Position numbers and translations under genes: made by a program. From Gemmata massiliana (GTDB taxonomy: Bacteria > Planctomycetota > Planctomycetia > Gemmatales > Gemmataceae), in NCBI RefSeq assembly GCF_901538265.1, contig NZ_LR593886.1:1674001-1738000 (forward strand): DNA of 64,000 nt, read 5' to 3'. The notes below the pieces were generated by a model. It saw nothing but the letters and a program-made list of their open reading frames with translations, did no database searches and was not told the DNA's origin. The stretch's first letter is position 1; every line of letters begins with the position of its first letter. Positions 43,890-51,671 of the stretch are shown here, piece after piece.

Positions 43890-44039
43890 AATTAGCTCCG
43901 ATCTCCGTGTCTCTATCTGGAATCATTAGAGGGCAGGGGAAGCGGTGTTACAAGGGGTGGAATTCGCATCCAGTCGGACCGTTCGGACTTTTTGCCGTAG
44001 TTCATTTTACCAGTCCGTTGACGCACTTCGGATACTAGA

Positions 44040-44056
44040 TTTCTTCCCTACTTCTG
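44040..44056 (-). repeat. Element A motif, copy 14 (perfect)
   Basis: Perfect match on the minus strand, preceded by GCTTAA and followed by TCTAGTATCC. It lies in the divergent region upstream of the gene at 44136. Confidence 0.9.
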
Positions 44057-44135
44057 TTAAGCAGTTAGTCACTTCTCAAGTCACTTCTCCGCTCCCACTT
44101 CAACCTCACTTCCCTCCGTTCTGGAGTTGGTATAG

Positions 44136-44690
44136 ATGCCCGCTTTTCAATTCTGTCCAGGCCCGATCGAGCACTACGTGAAGTTTCGTAGCGGCGGGAC
44201 GTTCTACCTCGGAACCGCAACCCTAGCCCCTGAGATCGAGCGACGACCCGCATTCACGAACATCACAAACGACCTCGGAGGCCGGGTTCTACCGTTTCAG
44301 AAAATTTTCGAGGGATCTCAACACGTAATCACAACCACGTTGGGGAGATTCGACTGGAACGTGTACGCACTGCTGAGTGAGAACGACGTGGGCGGGGGCG
44401 TGGACGAGAAGACGGACCGGGGATCACTGGTACTCGGAAACGACGATTTCGAGCTGGTGCTGGTGAATAGCTATGCCGGTACGGGAGTGATCTCCAATAC
44501 CTATCCCGTTGGTCGCCGCTACTTCTCCTGTGTGCTGCTCGGGTCTCGGGAAAGCACAGTGGGCACTCGTGTTACCGAAGTCAGTCTTGTAATAGAAGCC
44601 AACTCCATCTTCGAGCCTTCTACACGCAAATTCTTCCTCTTCTCCGACGATCCCACCTCGGTTCTCAATGGCCTTCCCGCAGTGAGCTAA
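44136..44690 (+). CDS. Putative structural (tail-tube-like) protein
   Basis: A 184-residue protein of unknown family with GGAG upstream of its ATG. The beta-rich body (FRSGGTFYLGTATLAPEIER, TNDLGGRVLPFQKIFEGSQH, LGRFDWNVYALL) and the position just before a small helical gene look like a tail-tube/chaperone pair, but this is a guess from layout. No signal peptide or enzymatic motif. The next gene starts two bases after its stop. Confidence 0.55.
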   Translation: MPAFQFCPGPIEHYVKFRSGGTFYLGTATLAPEIERRPAFTNITNDLGGRVLPFQKIFEGSQHVITTTLGRFDWNVYALLSENDVGGGVDEKTDRGSLVLGNDDFELVLVNSYAGTGVISNTYPVGRRYFSCVLLGSRESTVGTRVTEVSLVIEANSIFEPSTRKFFLFSDDPTSVLNGLPAVS

Positions 44691-44691
44691 G

Positions 44692-44976
44692 ATGGACTCC
44701 AAAGCAATTTTCACATCCAGTTCCGGTCTACAGTACGACACTCTTGCCACTTACCGCAAGCTGCTGATCCAGTCGCAGAACAAGATCAACGACCTGCTAT
44801 CCGACTGGCAATCCGCAACTGATCCTCTCGCTGCCGCAGTTGCTGAAGAGGCACTGGTCGAAATCGCCCGGAAAGCGTTCGACTTGAAACCGTTCAGTGA
44901 CCCCGCTGGGGTTACAGATCAAGTAGTTCTCGACACTCTGACGGACTACCTGGGGCACGTCGAGGGAAAAGGTTAG
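44692..44976 (+). CDS. Small helical protein, possible tail-assembly-chaperone analogue
   Basis: A 94-residue, almost wholly helical, acidic protein (YRKLLIQSQNKINDLLSDWQ, AVAEEALVEIARKAFDL). It starts two bases after the preceding stop. In tailed phages a small helical chaperone gene follows the tail-tube gene; the size and place fit, the sequence does not prove it. Confidence 0.5.
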   Translation: MDSKAIFTSSSGLQYDTLATYRKLLIQSQNKINDLLSDWQSATDPLAAAVAEEALVEIARKAFDLKPFSDPAGVTDQVVLDTLTDYLGHVEGKG

Positions 44977-45014
44977 AGGGAGCCGTTGACGCGGTAGTAG
45001 CTTCAGTATTTGGT

Positions 45015-45236
45015 ATGGTTCCCGCCGATCCCGAGCTGAAGCTGAAACTGTACCTGAATGCCGAAACCGTCCGGAATCGCAACTGCTTCGATCAGGTCAG
45101 GGCTCTTGCGGTGGCTCTGGGTCAGGAGAGCATGCCGGACGAGTGGATCAGGGCGGTAGCGGAAACACCAGAGGAGCAGTCACTATGGCGAAGACACGAG
45201 GCGAAACGGGCACTGGCGATAAGATCCCGAAGTTGA
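45015..45236 (+). CDS. Small helical protein
   Basis: A 73-residue acidic helical protein (ELKLKLYLNAETVRNRNCFD, WIRAVAETPEEQSLWRRHEA). It follows the previous gene by 38 bases and overlaps the next by 52 bases in another frame. Unknown family; it could be the second half of a chaperone pair. Confidence 0.45.
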   Translation: MVPADPELKLKLYLNAETVRNRNCFDQVRALAVALGQESMPDEWIRAVAETPEEQSLWRRHEAKRALAIRSRS

Positions 45237-45700
45237 CACCACCGTACCGGCCGCCGCGGGTAGAGCAGAAGTTGGGAAGAAATCATCAGGAATCGGATTC
45301 CAGTTCCCCTCTCCAACTCGTCCGGCCATCTGCTCCTCCCCCGATTGCTGCAAAACTAGAACTGCCACAACAGCCGCAGCAACCGAAAACCTCAGTCGCT
45401 ACTCCCCTGAACCTCCGCTCTCCTTCAGCCACTTCGCACAGAGCTTGGACGCTGGAGTCTCCAAAACGGGAACCACCCCAATCCGCTCCTCTGCAACTGA
45501 ACCAGAAGCCGAGTCCAGCGAATGCCGAATCTCCACTGCTGCCAAGACTGCCGCTACCCTCGAATTCACTTCCTCAAGTCCTCAATTCCCGATCTTCACT
45601 CCAACCAGAGCCGTCAACTCCTCTATCCACGCGAGCGGTTGGGTTCACAAGATCCGAAGTCGGGCAAAGATCTTCACCTCTAACTGTGGCCGATATTTAA
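45185..45700 (+). CDS. Proline-rich disordered protein
   Basis: A 171-residue protein that is Pro/Ser/Gln-rich throughout (KLELPQQPQQPKTSVATPLN, PLLPRLPLPSNSLPQVLNS) and almost certainly disordered. The ATG at 45185 has GAGGAG upstream. One motif copy lies within it and encodes EQKLGRN in this frame. It may act as linker or scaffold for its cluster partners. Confidence 0.5.
   Translation: MAKTRGETGTGDKIPKLTPPYRPPRVEQKLGRNHQESDSSSPLQLVRPSAPPPIAAKLELPQQPQQPKTSVATPLNLRSPSATSHRAWTLESPKREPPQSAPLQLNQKPSPANAESPLLPRLPLPSNSLPQVLNSRSSLQPEPSTPLSTRAVGFTRSEVGQRSSPLTVADI
45266..45282 (+). repeat. Element A motif, copy 15
   Basis: CAGAAGTTGGGAAGAAA, one mismatch, inside the coding region of the proline-rich gene. 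Confidence 0.8.
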
Positions 45701-45709
45701 GGTGGTAGC

Positions 45710-46933
45710 GTGCATATAAACTACAACGGAATCGATATCGAGTGTTTGGAGATTCTGGAGTCGGTATTCGAGAGCGTGTACGACGAGACCGGGACGGATT
45801 ACCTTTACTCCCGCTACCACTTGGCGGTGACGGGGGTAATCAACGGTCAGTCCGAGATCCAGCAGTACACGCCCACCACCAATTACGCTGAAGGTGGCTC
45901 CCAGAATCTCTCCCAATACCAGTATTGGCGAAATCACGCTCCCGCTGGTGCTGCTCCTCCCTTCGACGATCCCCCTCCCAACGTGAACCCCTATTTCGGT
46001 GGTGGTGCCCGGCCGCAGAGATCGAGTAAGGCCACTCCCGGAGCGGGGATCACAGCGATCAGTCCGACTCAGTTCCCCGTTCCTGACATCATCCGCAGAC
46101 CCGTTCCCGCAATTACCACAGATGCCGTAATCCGCAGCCGGTTACAGACTCCTCGCGGGCGACTGTTCGTGTTCACGGGGAGCGGGGACACTTCCAGGAA
46201 AGACGAGGTTCTGCTCCAGTCGCACCCTTGGAACTCGCACACGGACTGTAAGAACGGCCCTTTTCCGAAGCTCTACGCCGTGACGCAGTTCAGTGGTGAC
46301 GCTCAGACTTTTATGGTGCGGTTCGAGGTGGAGACGTTCATCAACGAGACTCCCGCGTCCGCTGCCGTAGCGAACCTCCAAAAAGTCGGTGTGATGGAAG
46401 GGGCTTATTCGGTAGGTGGTGGAATCAACAGCAGTCTCGCGAATCGGGCACTCTTGAGCAACCGGTTCTCAATGCGGCACTCGCTGGACGATGACAATTA
46501 CCTGACAATTCTCACCCAGGGCGTTGCTCACTTCCGGACGGACCTGCTCTACACGAACGAGCCACTGAATCCCGACGACCTCCGCCTCAATCTGATGTTG
46601 CCGGTGCCTTTTGGGTGCGTGCGAGGGGACATTGAGATCGAGGGACTGCCGGACGGAACGGGGGTGACCTACAGCTTCGTGGACCGGGAACAGCGGGCGA
46701 ATTTCGTGGGCGGACCGTACTGCTTTGCCACCCAGATCGAGGCCGTTCACCGACAGGCGGTTTCCATTGATGACGACTTCCTGACGGGTGCCCTGAACGT
46801 GTACGAGCGGCAGTTGAATCTGAAAGTGCAACGCGAATTCGCCAGGGATCGGGAGAAGGAGCGAGCTGCTGCTACTGCCAAATCTCAGAAAAGGGTTCCA
46901 CGTAAGAGACTCACACGGGACAGCAAGGAGTAG
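45710..46933 (+). CDS. Large putative structural protein of element A
   Basis: A 407-residue protein with a GTG start and AAGGTGG upstream. A Pro/Gly-rich middle (PPFDDPPPNVNPYFGG) separates two beta-rich halves; the second contains YAVTQFSGDAQTFMVRFEVE and LMLPVPFGCVRGDIEIEG. The end is strongly basic (REFARDREKERAAATAKSQK, then RVPRKRLTRDSKE), as in proteins that meet nucleic acid. No family recognised; position and composition suggest a virion or particle component. Confidence 0.55.
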   Translation: MHINYNGIDIECLEILESVFESVYDETGTDYLYSRYHLAVTGVINGQSEIQQYTPTTNYAEGGSQNLSQYQYWRNHAPAGAAPPFDDPPPNVNPYFGGGARPQRSSKATPGAGITAISPTQFPVPDIIRRPVPAITTDAVIRSRLQTPRGRLFVFTGSGDTSRKDEVLLQSHPWNSHTDCKNGPFPKLYAVTQFSGDAQTFMVRFEVETFINETPASAAVANLQKVGVMEGAYSVGGGINSSLANRALLSNRFSMRHSLDDDNYLTILTQGVAHFRTDLLYTNEPLNPDDLRLNLMLPVPFGCVRGDIEIEGLPDGTGVTYSFVDREQRANFVGGPYCFATQIEAVHRQAVSIDDDFLTGALNVYERQLNLKVQREFARDREKERAAATAKSQKRVPRKRLTRDSKE

Positions 46934-46935
46934 GT

Positions 46936-47664
46936 ATGGCTAAGGGTGGAGTTCTACTTGGCGACGCGATGGCCATCTGGAACGGGATCAAGTCGACGCT
47001 GCCGTTTCTCGAAGACGAGGCCACTGTTACCGTTCACCTCTCCCCAAAGGGTACTCGACGGGATGGCTACTTCCTTGCCGCAGCACTGGGATTCTCTCTG
47101 GTTCGCCGGTACGACATTTTAGCCTTCAATTCCCCTCCCCCCGGCATGATTATGATCGTGTACGACGCTGCTTCCAACGCGGTTCAGTTCACGGTCAGAT
47201 ACAGAACTTGCATGACCACGGGGGCTATCGTCAACGCGGAGCGGATGTTCTCGGAACTGCCCGTCTACACTGGTCCCACTGAGATCTTTGCGGGTGAAGC
47301 TTGGAACTTTATCAGCTCGGGGATTCCAGGTGTTCCTGATCCGGGTGCAGGCGGAGGGGTAGCAGGAGGGCAAGCGGGATTCGCAGGGGCACTAGCCGCA
47401 CTTAGGGCACAGGCACAAGTTCCCAAACTCCCGTTCGCGAAACACGGCATTCTCGCTCGATCGGGCACGACCCTCGATCCCAATCCCCTCAACGCTCCCG
47501 GTAACAACTGGGTGGAATCTCCCAACCCCAGACCAAGTGGCGATCAACGGAGCAGGGGCACTCTGTACCAGATGGTGTACGCGGCTCTCACGACTCCTCA
47601 GGGCAGCGGCTTCAAGCTGTTCCCCCAACCTGTAAATCCCGAGCACGGACTGACCGGAGGCTGA
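46936..47664 (+). CDS. Unrecognised cluster protein
   Basis: A 242-residue protein with AAGGAG before its ATG, starting two bases after the previous stop. An N-terminal mixed alpha/beta domain (AMAIWNGIKSTLPFLEDEAT, RRYDILAFNSPPPGMIMIVY) is followed by a Gly/Ala-rich hinge (PDPGAGGGVAGGQAGFAGAL) and a Pro/Asn-rich tail. Nothing in it identifies a reaction. Confidence 0.55.
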   Translation: MAKGGVLLGDAMAIWNGIKSTLPFLEDEATVTVHLSPKGTRRDGYFLAAALGFSLVRRYDILAFNSPPPGMIMIVYDAASNAVQFTVRYRTCMTTGAIVNAERMFSELPVYTGPTEIFAGEAWNFISSGIPGVPDPGAGGGVAGGQAGFAGALAALRAQAQVPKLPFAKHGILARSGTTLDPNPLNAPGNNWVESPNPRPSGDQRSRGTLYQMVYAALTTPQGSGFKLFPQPVNPEHGLTGG

Positions 47665-47665
47665 T

Positions 47666-48373
47666 TTGGCTACCCTCGATTCGACCCCAACAACTAACAA
47701 CTGGGATCACTACCAATCACCACTGTACCGGTCCAACGGGTCGATTGATGAGTTCGAGCTTGTGGAAGGGACTTTTGTTCTGCCCGTTGCCGAAGATCCG
47801 CCCACGGACCCCGAAGAGTTGCGGTTGTGGAGTCCCGTTGTGATCGTCCGTGGTCACGCTCCGTACCGCAAGAAGACGGTCCACTTCAAAGCCAGTAAGT
47901 CCGGTGCTCCTCCCGTGCTCGCCCGTCCCGAATCTGTGGGGGCTTTGGCCTTCCTCGGGGGTACACTTGCGTTTCAGCAGCCCCTGATGGATACTTCTTT
48001 GGCCAAGTTCGTCTGGGAGGGGATGGGATCGTACTCGTTCGTGGAAAATTGCCGCAGTGACCCCGACGACGGATTCGTGCTCACGGGAGTGCCCTGGACC
48101 ACCGCAAATCAGGCCGTCAACTACTCGACGGGAGTTAGCGGCAATCCCCAGTTCGGGGCGGTGGCTCGGGCGGGTGCGGACGCGAAGTTCGGTTGGGCAG
48201 TTGGACAGGCCATCAGTTTGAACGATCCGGCTTACAACTATAACGTAGCCACTTACATTCCGGGCAAGTTCTTCGGTTCGGGGCTGCTCAACGGGGAAAT
48301 CGAAATCGTACCAGCGTACAGCAGTGGCGTTCAGACGCGGAACCTTTACCCGCCTTCGGGGTTAGGGAGTTAG
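47666..48373 (+). CDS. Unrecognised cluster protein
   Basis: A 235-residue protein with a TTG start and GGAGG seven bases upstream. The sequence is beta-rich (DEFELVEGTFVLPVAEDPPT, LWSPVVIVRGHAPYRKKTVH, FVWEGMGSYSFVENC). It is translated directly after the preceding gene. No family recognised; probably another component of the same assembly. Confidence 0.55.
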   Translation: MATLDSTPTTNNWDHYQSPLYRSNGSIDEFELVEGTFVLPVAEDPPTDPEELRLWSPVVIVRGHAPYRKKTVHFKASKSGAPPVLARPESVGALAFLGGTLAFQQPLMDTSLAKFVWEGMGSYSFVENCRSDPDDGFVLTGVPWTTANQAVNYSTGVSGNPQFGAVARAGADAKFGWAVGQAISLNDPAYNYNVATYIPGKFFGSGLLNGEIEIVPAYSSGVQTRNLYPPSGLGS

Positions 48374-48375
48374 CA

Positions 48376-48666
48376 ATGATTACCTTTACTTGCTCCCTCT
48401 GCGATCAGTTCATCAACCTCCCCGACAGGGCAGCAGGTAAGAAGACGAACTGTCCCCTCTGTAACGGCATTGTCGTAGTCCCGGAAGAGAGCGAGTACGA
48501 AGAAGGGGAAGAGGTCGCTCCGATTCCGGTGGTGGTGAGCTTTGGTGGCGGAAAACTTCACTGGTGGTACGATTGGGGCATTTGGGTTTTTCTCGCTGCT
48601 CTGCCCTGTGCGGGGATTCTGCTGGGGCCAGTGAAGCGTTTAATTGGATATTTGTTAGGTGGTTGA
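48376..48666 (+). CDS. Small zinc-ribbon membrane protein
   Basis: A 96-residue protein that begins with a zinc ribbon (FTCSLCDQFINLPDRAAG, then NCPLCNGIVVV), continues with an acidic linker and ends in one transmembrane helix (WGIWVFLAALPCAGILLG). The plan matches the zinc-ribbon membrane proteins at 28429 and 29341. It closes the plus-strand cluster; AGGGAG precedes its ATG. Confidence 0.65.
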   Translation: MITFTCSLCDQFINLPDRAAGKKTNCPLCNGIVVVPEESEYEEGEEVAPIPVVVSFGGGKLHWWYDWGIWVFLAALPCAGILLGPVKRLIGYLLGG

Positions 48667-48687
48667 GGGTATTCAGTTTACTAGTGC

Positions 48688-48704
48688 TTTCTTCCCTACC
48701 CCTG
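48688..48704 (-). repeat. Element A motif, copy 16
   Basis: CAGGGGTAGGGAAGAAA on the minus strand, two mismatches, followed by GCACTAGTAAAC. It lies 22 bases beyond the stop of the last cluster gene. Confidence 0.85.
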
Positions 48705-48742
48705 TCTAGCCACAACCACGGACCACAACCCGAACTGCTTCA

Positions 48743-48773
48743 GCCTCCGCCCTCGGGTGGGGGCTTTTTCTTT
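48743..48773 (+). terminator. Terminator of the structural-type cluster
   Basis: GCCTCCGCCC (48743-48752) pairs with GGGTGGGGGC (48755-48764), allowing G-T pairs, and is followed by TTTTTCTTTT. It stands about 80 bases after the last plus-strand gene. Confidence 0.8.
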
Positions 48774-48802
48774 TGGTCGTTGCTCCAGATCACAAAGGTG
48801 AG

Positions 48803-49429
48803 TTAGTGCTTCACTTCTTCGAGCGATTCGATCTTGCACATGACCACCCCGCGTTTCACCTCACCACCGGGGAATTTTACGCCCTCGACAAAGTTCAAAC
48901 GCACCTCAGCAGTGTCCTTGAAATCCGACAACGAAAAGCGATCGGGAATCGAGTTGCCGGTGATGACACCCTCGGGAGTGAGAGTTTGGAACATAACCAC
49001 GTAATGTTGACGCCCTCGCTTGTGGTTCGTTTCCCAGCCTTCGGGAAGCTCTAAGTCATTTGCAACGAAATTCAATGTCTGATAGTATTTGCCAGACGAT
49101 ACGGCAATAATAATGTCTTCCGTCGCAGCGAATTTAGTCTCACCTGATGCGAAAGTCATTTTGTTTCGTTTGGATACACGATGGGCATAGCTGTCATCAG
49201 ATCGCAATTTCTTGCTGTTGATATCGTAGGTGAACCGAACGGTGATTAATTCGCCTACTTTAAAGGGCGTAATGCCTGCGTTGTTCTTAATGCGAGCTTT
49301 GACTTGGTAAGTTCTGGTCTCGATCGGAGTTGGTTCGGGAGCAACCGGAAGTTGTGTGGGCTGGCCGAACGCTGACGGCGACATTGAGACTAAGGTAATG
49401 GTGAGTAACCCAGTTAATCGCCTTTCCAT
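48803..49429 (-). CDS. Secreted hypothetical protein
   Basis: A 208-residue exported protein (signal peptide GLLTITLVSMSPSAFGQ). The mature part is beta-rich (ETRTYQVKARIKNNAGITPF, GELITVRFTYDINSKKLRSD, VVMFQTLTPEGVITGNSIPD). No domain recognised. It is the last gene of element A and converges on the structural-type cluster. Confidence 0.55.
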   Translation of the reverse strand: MERRLTGLLTITLVSMSPSAFGQPTQLPVAPEPTPIETRTYQVKARIKNNAGITPFKVGELITVRFTYDINSKKLRSDDSYAHRVSKRNKMTFASGETKFAATEDIIIAVSSGKYYQTLNFVANDLELPEGWETNHKRGRQHYVVMFQTLTPEGVITGNSIPDRFSLSDFKDTAEVRLNFVEGVKFPGGEVKRGVVMCKIESLEEVKH

Positions 49430-49623
49430 GACTGTTGCTCCACGAGAGTTTTGCTCAGCCTACTCTGTTCGCTCGTGCTCTTCGGTCAGAAATTTTATCT
49501 CGGTTCGGCAAGTTTTTCAGCCGCTGATTTTTCGTTGACTCCAAACGGCGATTGTAGTAGCAGTAGTGTGTGTTAATCCTCAAATGCAGCCCTTGGTAGC
49601 CGATTTTCTAACGTCCTTTTGGC

Positions 49624-49667
49624 TTGTGGATCTGGAAGTCGCGGGTTCAAATCCCGTCAGTCACCCT
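49624..49667 (+). repeat. attR of element A / left junction of element B
   Basis: An exact 44-base copy of the tRNA-His 3' half. The 5' half of the tRNA is missing, so this is an attachment site, not a tRNA gene. Integrase 3 begins about 125 bases to the right. Confidence 0.93.
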
Positions 49668-49793
49668 TGCCTTAAGTCCTTTCAGCCGAAGCACTTCAGC
49701 TTACCACCGGGTGTTCCGGTGCGCGGCACGATGACCCTGAAATTGCGGTAGACTACCGCAGTATGAGGGCCGGGCCGTTCGCCCGGCGTGCCA

Positions 49794-50999
49794 ATGTCGC
49801 GCTCTTCGTTTCCCTCGCTCCGACATCACAAACCGACTGAGCAAGGCGTCGTAACAGTCCGTCTCGCGTCAGGCGCGAGAAAAGATCTGTACTGTGGTCG
49901 CTACGGCACCGCGGCAGCTACAGCCGAGTACAACCGCATCGTCGGGTTGCTCGCTGTCAATGGAGGCGTCTACCCGCACGAAGACACCGACCTGACGGTG
50001 GCCGAAGCGCTCGTGAGGTACGCGCACCACATCGATAAGCACTATGTCGATCTGACCGGCGCGCCGACCGGGACCGCGAACGATATCAGGGTGACCCTGG
50101 GTTACATCAAGCGATTGTTCGCGCCGCTCCCGCTGATCGAATTTGGCATTCCGCAACTCAAGCTGATCCGGGAAGCGATGGTCGCGGACGGGCGTGTTCG
50201 CAACCAAGTCAATCGGCGGATCGGAATGGTTCGTGGATTCGCAAAGTGGTGCGTTGAAGAGGGGCTGGTTTCGCCTGTCGTTCTGGAAGGGTTGCGCGCC
50301 GTTCGCCCCCTTGCTCTCGGACGCTCCGGGGTCAAGGAAGGGGAGCGGGTGGAACCGGCGAACCCCGTGTCGGTGGAGAAGGCGATCCCGTTCCTGTCGA
50401 AGCCCCTCGCGGCCGTCGTGCGTCTGCTCAGGTTGACCGGTGCGCGACCGTCCGAAATCCTGTTGATGCGGCCGTGCGATTTGGACCGCTCGGGTAGTGT
50501 CTGGGTACTAACACCGGCCCGGCACAAGGGAAGTTGGAGGGGGAAGCCGCGGTTCGTTCATTTCGGTCCAGAAGCACAAGCGGTTCTTGCCCCGTGGATC
50601 GAGAAGACCGGCGCGTCGGACGAGCACGTGTTCTCACCCGCGCGTGCCGAAGCGGAGCGCAATGCGGAACGTTCGGTGGCGCGGAAAACCAAGCGCTGGC
50701 CGTCGCACATGAAGCGCAACGCGACGAAGCGAAAAGGGGCTGCCCGAACGCGCCCAATCAAATACCGGTACTCACACCTCGCGCTCTCTTGTGCAGTACG
50801 TCGTGCGTGCGAGAAGGCCGGGGTTGAAGCGTTCACGCCGTACCAGTTGCGCCACCTCAAAGCGGTCGAACTCCGCGAACGGTACGGGTTGGAACACGTT
50901 CGCGCCACTCTGGGGCACAGCTTCGCCGCAATGTCCGACCACTACTCCAAAGCCGCCGACGCGACCCTTGCGGCGCGTGCGGCGGCCGAAACCGGCTGA
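49794..50999 (+). CDS. Tyrosine recombinase (integrase 3) of element B
   Basis: A 401-residue integrase. It shares the start of integrases 1 and 2 (HHKPTEQGVVTVRLASG; YCGRYGT) and the three catalytic boxes: Arg in LTGARPSEILLM, box II TPYQLRHLKAVELR (Tyr instead of the first His), and the nucleophile Tyr in GHSFAAMSDHYSK. An ATG at 49794 and a GTG six bases upstream are both possible starts. It is adjacent to the att copy and points into element B. A strong hairpin terminator follows. Confidence 0.92.
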   Translation: MSRSSFPSLRHHKPTEQGVVTVRLASGARKDLYCGRYGTAAATAEYNRIVGLLAVNGGVYPHEDTDLTVAEALVRYAHHIDKHYVDLTGAPTGTANDIRVTLGYIKRLFAPLPLIEFGIPQLKLIREAMVADGRVRNQVNRRIGMVRGFAKWCVEEGLVSPVVLEGLRAVRPLALGRSGVKEGERVEPANPVSVEKAIPFLSKPLAAVVRLLRLTGARPSEILLMRPCDLDRSGSVWVLTPARHKGSWRGKPRFVHFGPEAQAVLAPWIEKTGASDEHVFSPARAEAERNAERSVARKTKRWPSHMKRNATKRKGAARTRPIKYRYSHLALSCAVRRACEKAGVEAFTPYQLRHLKAVELRERYGLEHVRATLGHSFAAMSDHYSKAADATLAARAAAETG

Positions 51000-51013
51000 T
51001 CCACGACGACAAC

Positions 51014-51063
51014 AACGACATGGCCCCTGGTCGGGCAGGTGCCCGACCAGGGGCCATGTCGTT
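51014..51063 (+). terminator. Long perfect hairpin after integrase 3
   Basis: A 23-base arm (51014-51036) is the exact complement of 51041-51063, with a 4-base loop (AGGT), starting 15 bases after the integrase stop. Strong enough to end transcription, though the T-run is short (GTTTCG). Confidence 0.75.
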
Positions 51064-51248
51064 TCGTGCTTTATTTGCACGAGATCACGGGAGAGGTAGC
51101 GACCTTGCATTAATTGCCGCCAGTTGTGATATTCGCCACTACCAAGCCCACGGGTCGCACGCGCGACTGATGTGGCATGGCCCGGCACCTACTATCGCGC
51201 ACCGCGCGGTCTAGGGGTGCCGGGCTAGTTTCGTTTAGCGAGGACACC

Positions 51249-51590
51249 ATGACCGACTCGACGACGATGGTGGAACGGTTGCTGGGCGAAAACGGGAAGC
51301 TCTCGATGGTCGCGGCCGGAGTTCTGCTGGGCGAGGGGCAAGGCGGGAGTCCGATCCACCCCACGACGGTTACGCGCTGGTGCTTGAAGGGTGTGCGGGT
51401 GAACGGCGCGAAGCTGAAACTCGAACACTTACGGGCCGGCGGGAAGTTGCTGACCACGCGCGCCGCGATTGTGCGATTCCTCGCAGCGCAGACCGACGCG
51501 CCCGAACCAGTTTCGGCACCGCGAACGCCGACCCAGCGCCGGCGCGCGGCGGAACACGCGGAAGCCGAACTCGAAAAACTCGGAGTGTGA
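51249..51590 (+). CDS. DUF1580-type protein
   Basis: A 113-residue protein with GAGGA before its ATG. HPTTVTRWCLKGVRVNGAKL followed by LEHLRAGGKLLTTRAAIVRF matches the planctomycete DUF1580 pattern (HTH-like TxxRWxxKG, then GG...T...A..RF). Members occur next to integrases and excisionases in this phylum, so it is probably a DNA-binding accessory factor of the element. The tail is a charged helix (TPTQRRRAAEHAEAELEKLG). Confidence 0.72.
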   Translation: MTDSTTMVERLLGENGKLSMVAAGVLLGEGQGGSPIHPTTVTRWCLKGVRVNGAKLKLEHLRAGGKLLTTRAAIVRFLAAQTDAPEPVSAPRTPTQRRRAAEHAEAELEKLGV

Positions 51591-51671
51591 ACAGCGCGCC
51601 GGACACGGTGACCACAAACCGGACAGTGGGACTTGGACAGGCCGCGGACGACCGCAATCGGAGGCAAGGCA

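Larger units (their letters stand above)
21515..49667. mobile_element. Element A: integrative element in tRNA-His, 28.1 kb
   Basis: The ends are a 44-bp exact direct repeat of the tRNA-His 3' half; corresponding positions are 28,109 bases apart. A tyrosine recombinase gene starts 80 bases inside the left end and points inward, the usual layout of tRNA-integrated islands. The content is less GC-rich than the flanks and mostly unrecognised genes, with a second integrase near the middle and a structural-gene-like operon at the right. No conjugation, terminase or capsid gene is recognisable, so it could be a satellite, a decayed prophage or a mobilisable island. A 17-bp dispersed motif is confined to it. 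Confidence 0.88.

Noticed and set aside
45015..45700. A programmed frameshift joining the two small genes of element A as in gpG/gpGT
   Set aside because: The overlap has no slippery heptamer that I can see, and the second frame has its own GAGGAG and ATG.
49624..49667. A second tRNA-His gene
   Set aside because: Only the 3' half of the tRNA is present; acceptor 5' strand, D arm and half of the anticodon stem are missing. It is an attachment site.
20772..49667. CRISPR array or toxin-antitoxin pair in element A
   Set aside because: The repeated motif is irregularly spaced and on both strands, so it is not a CRISPR; no toxin motif was found beside the small regulators.
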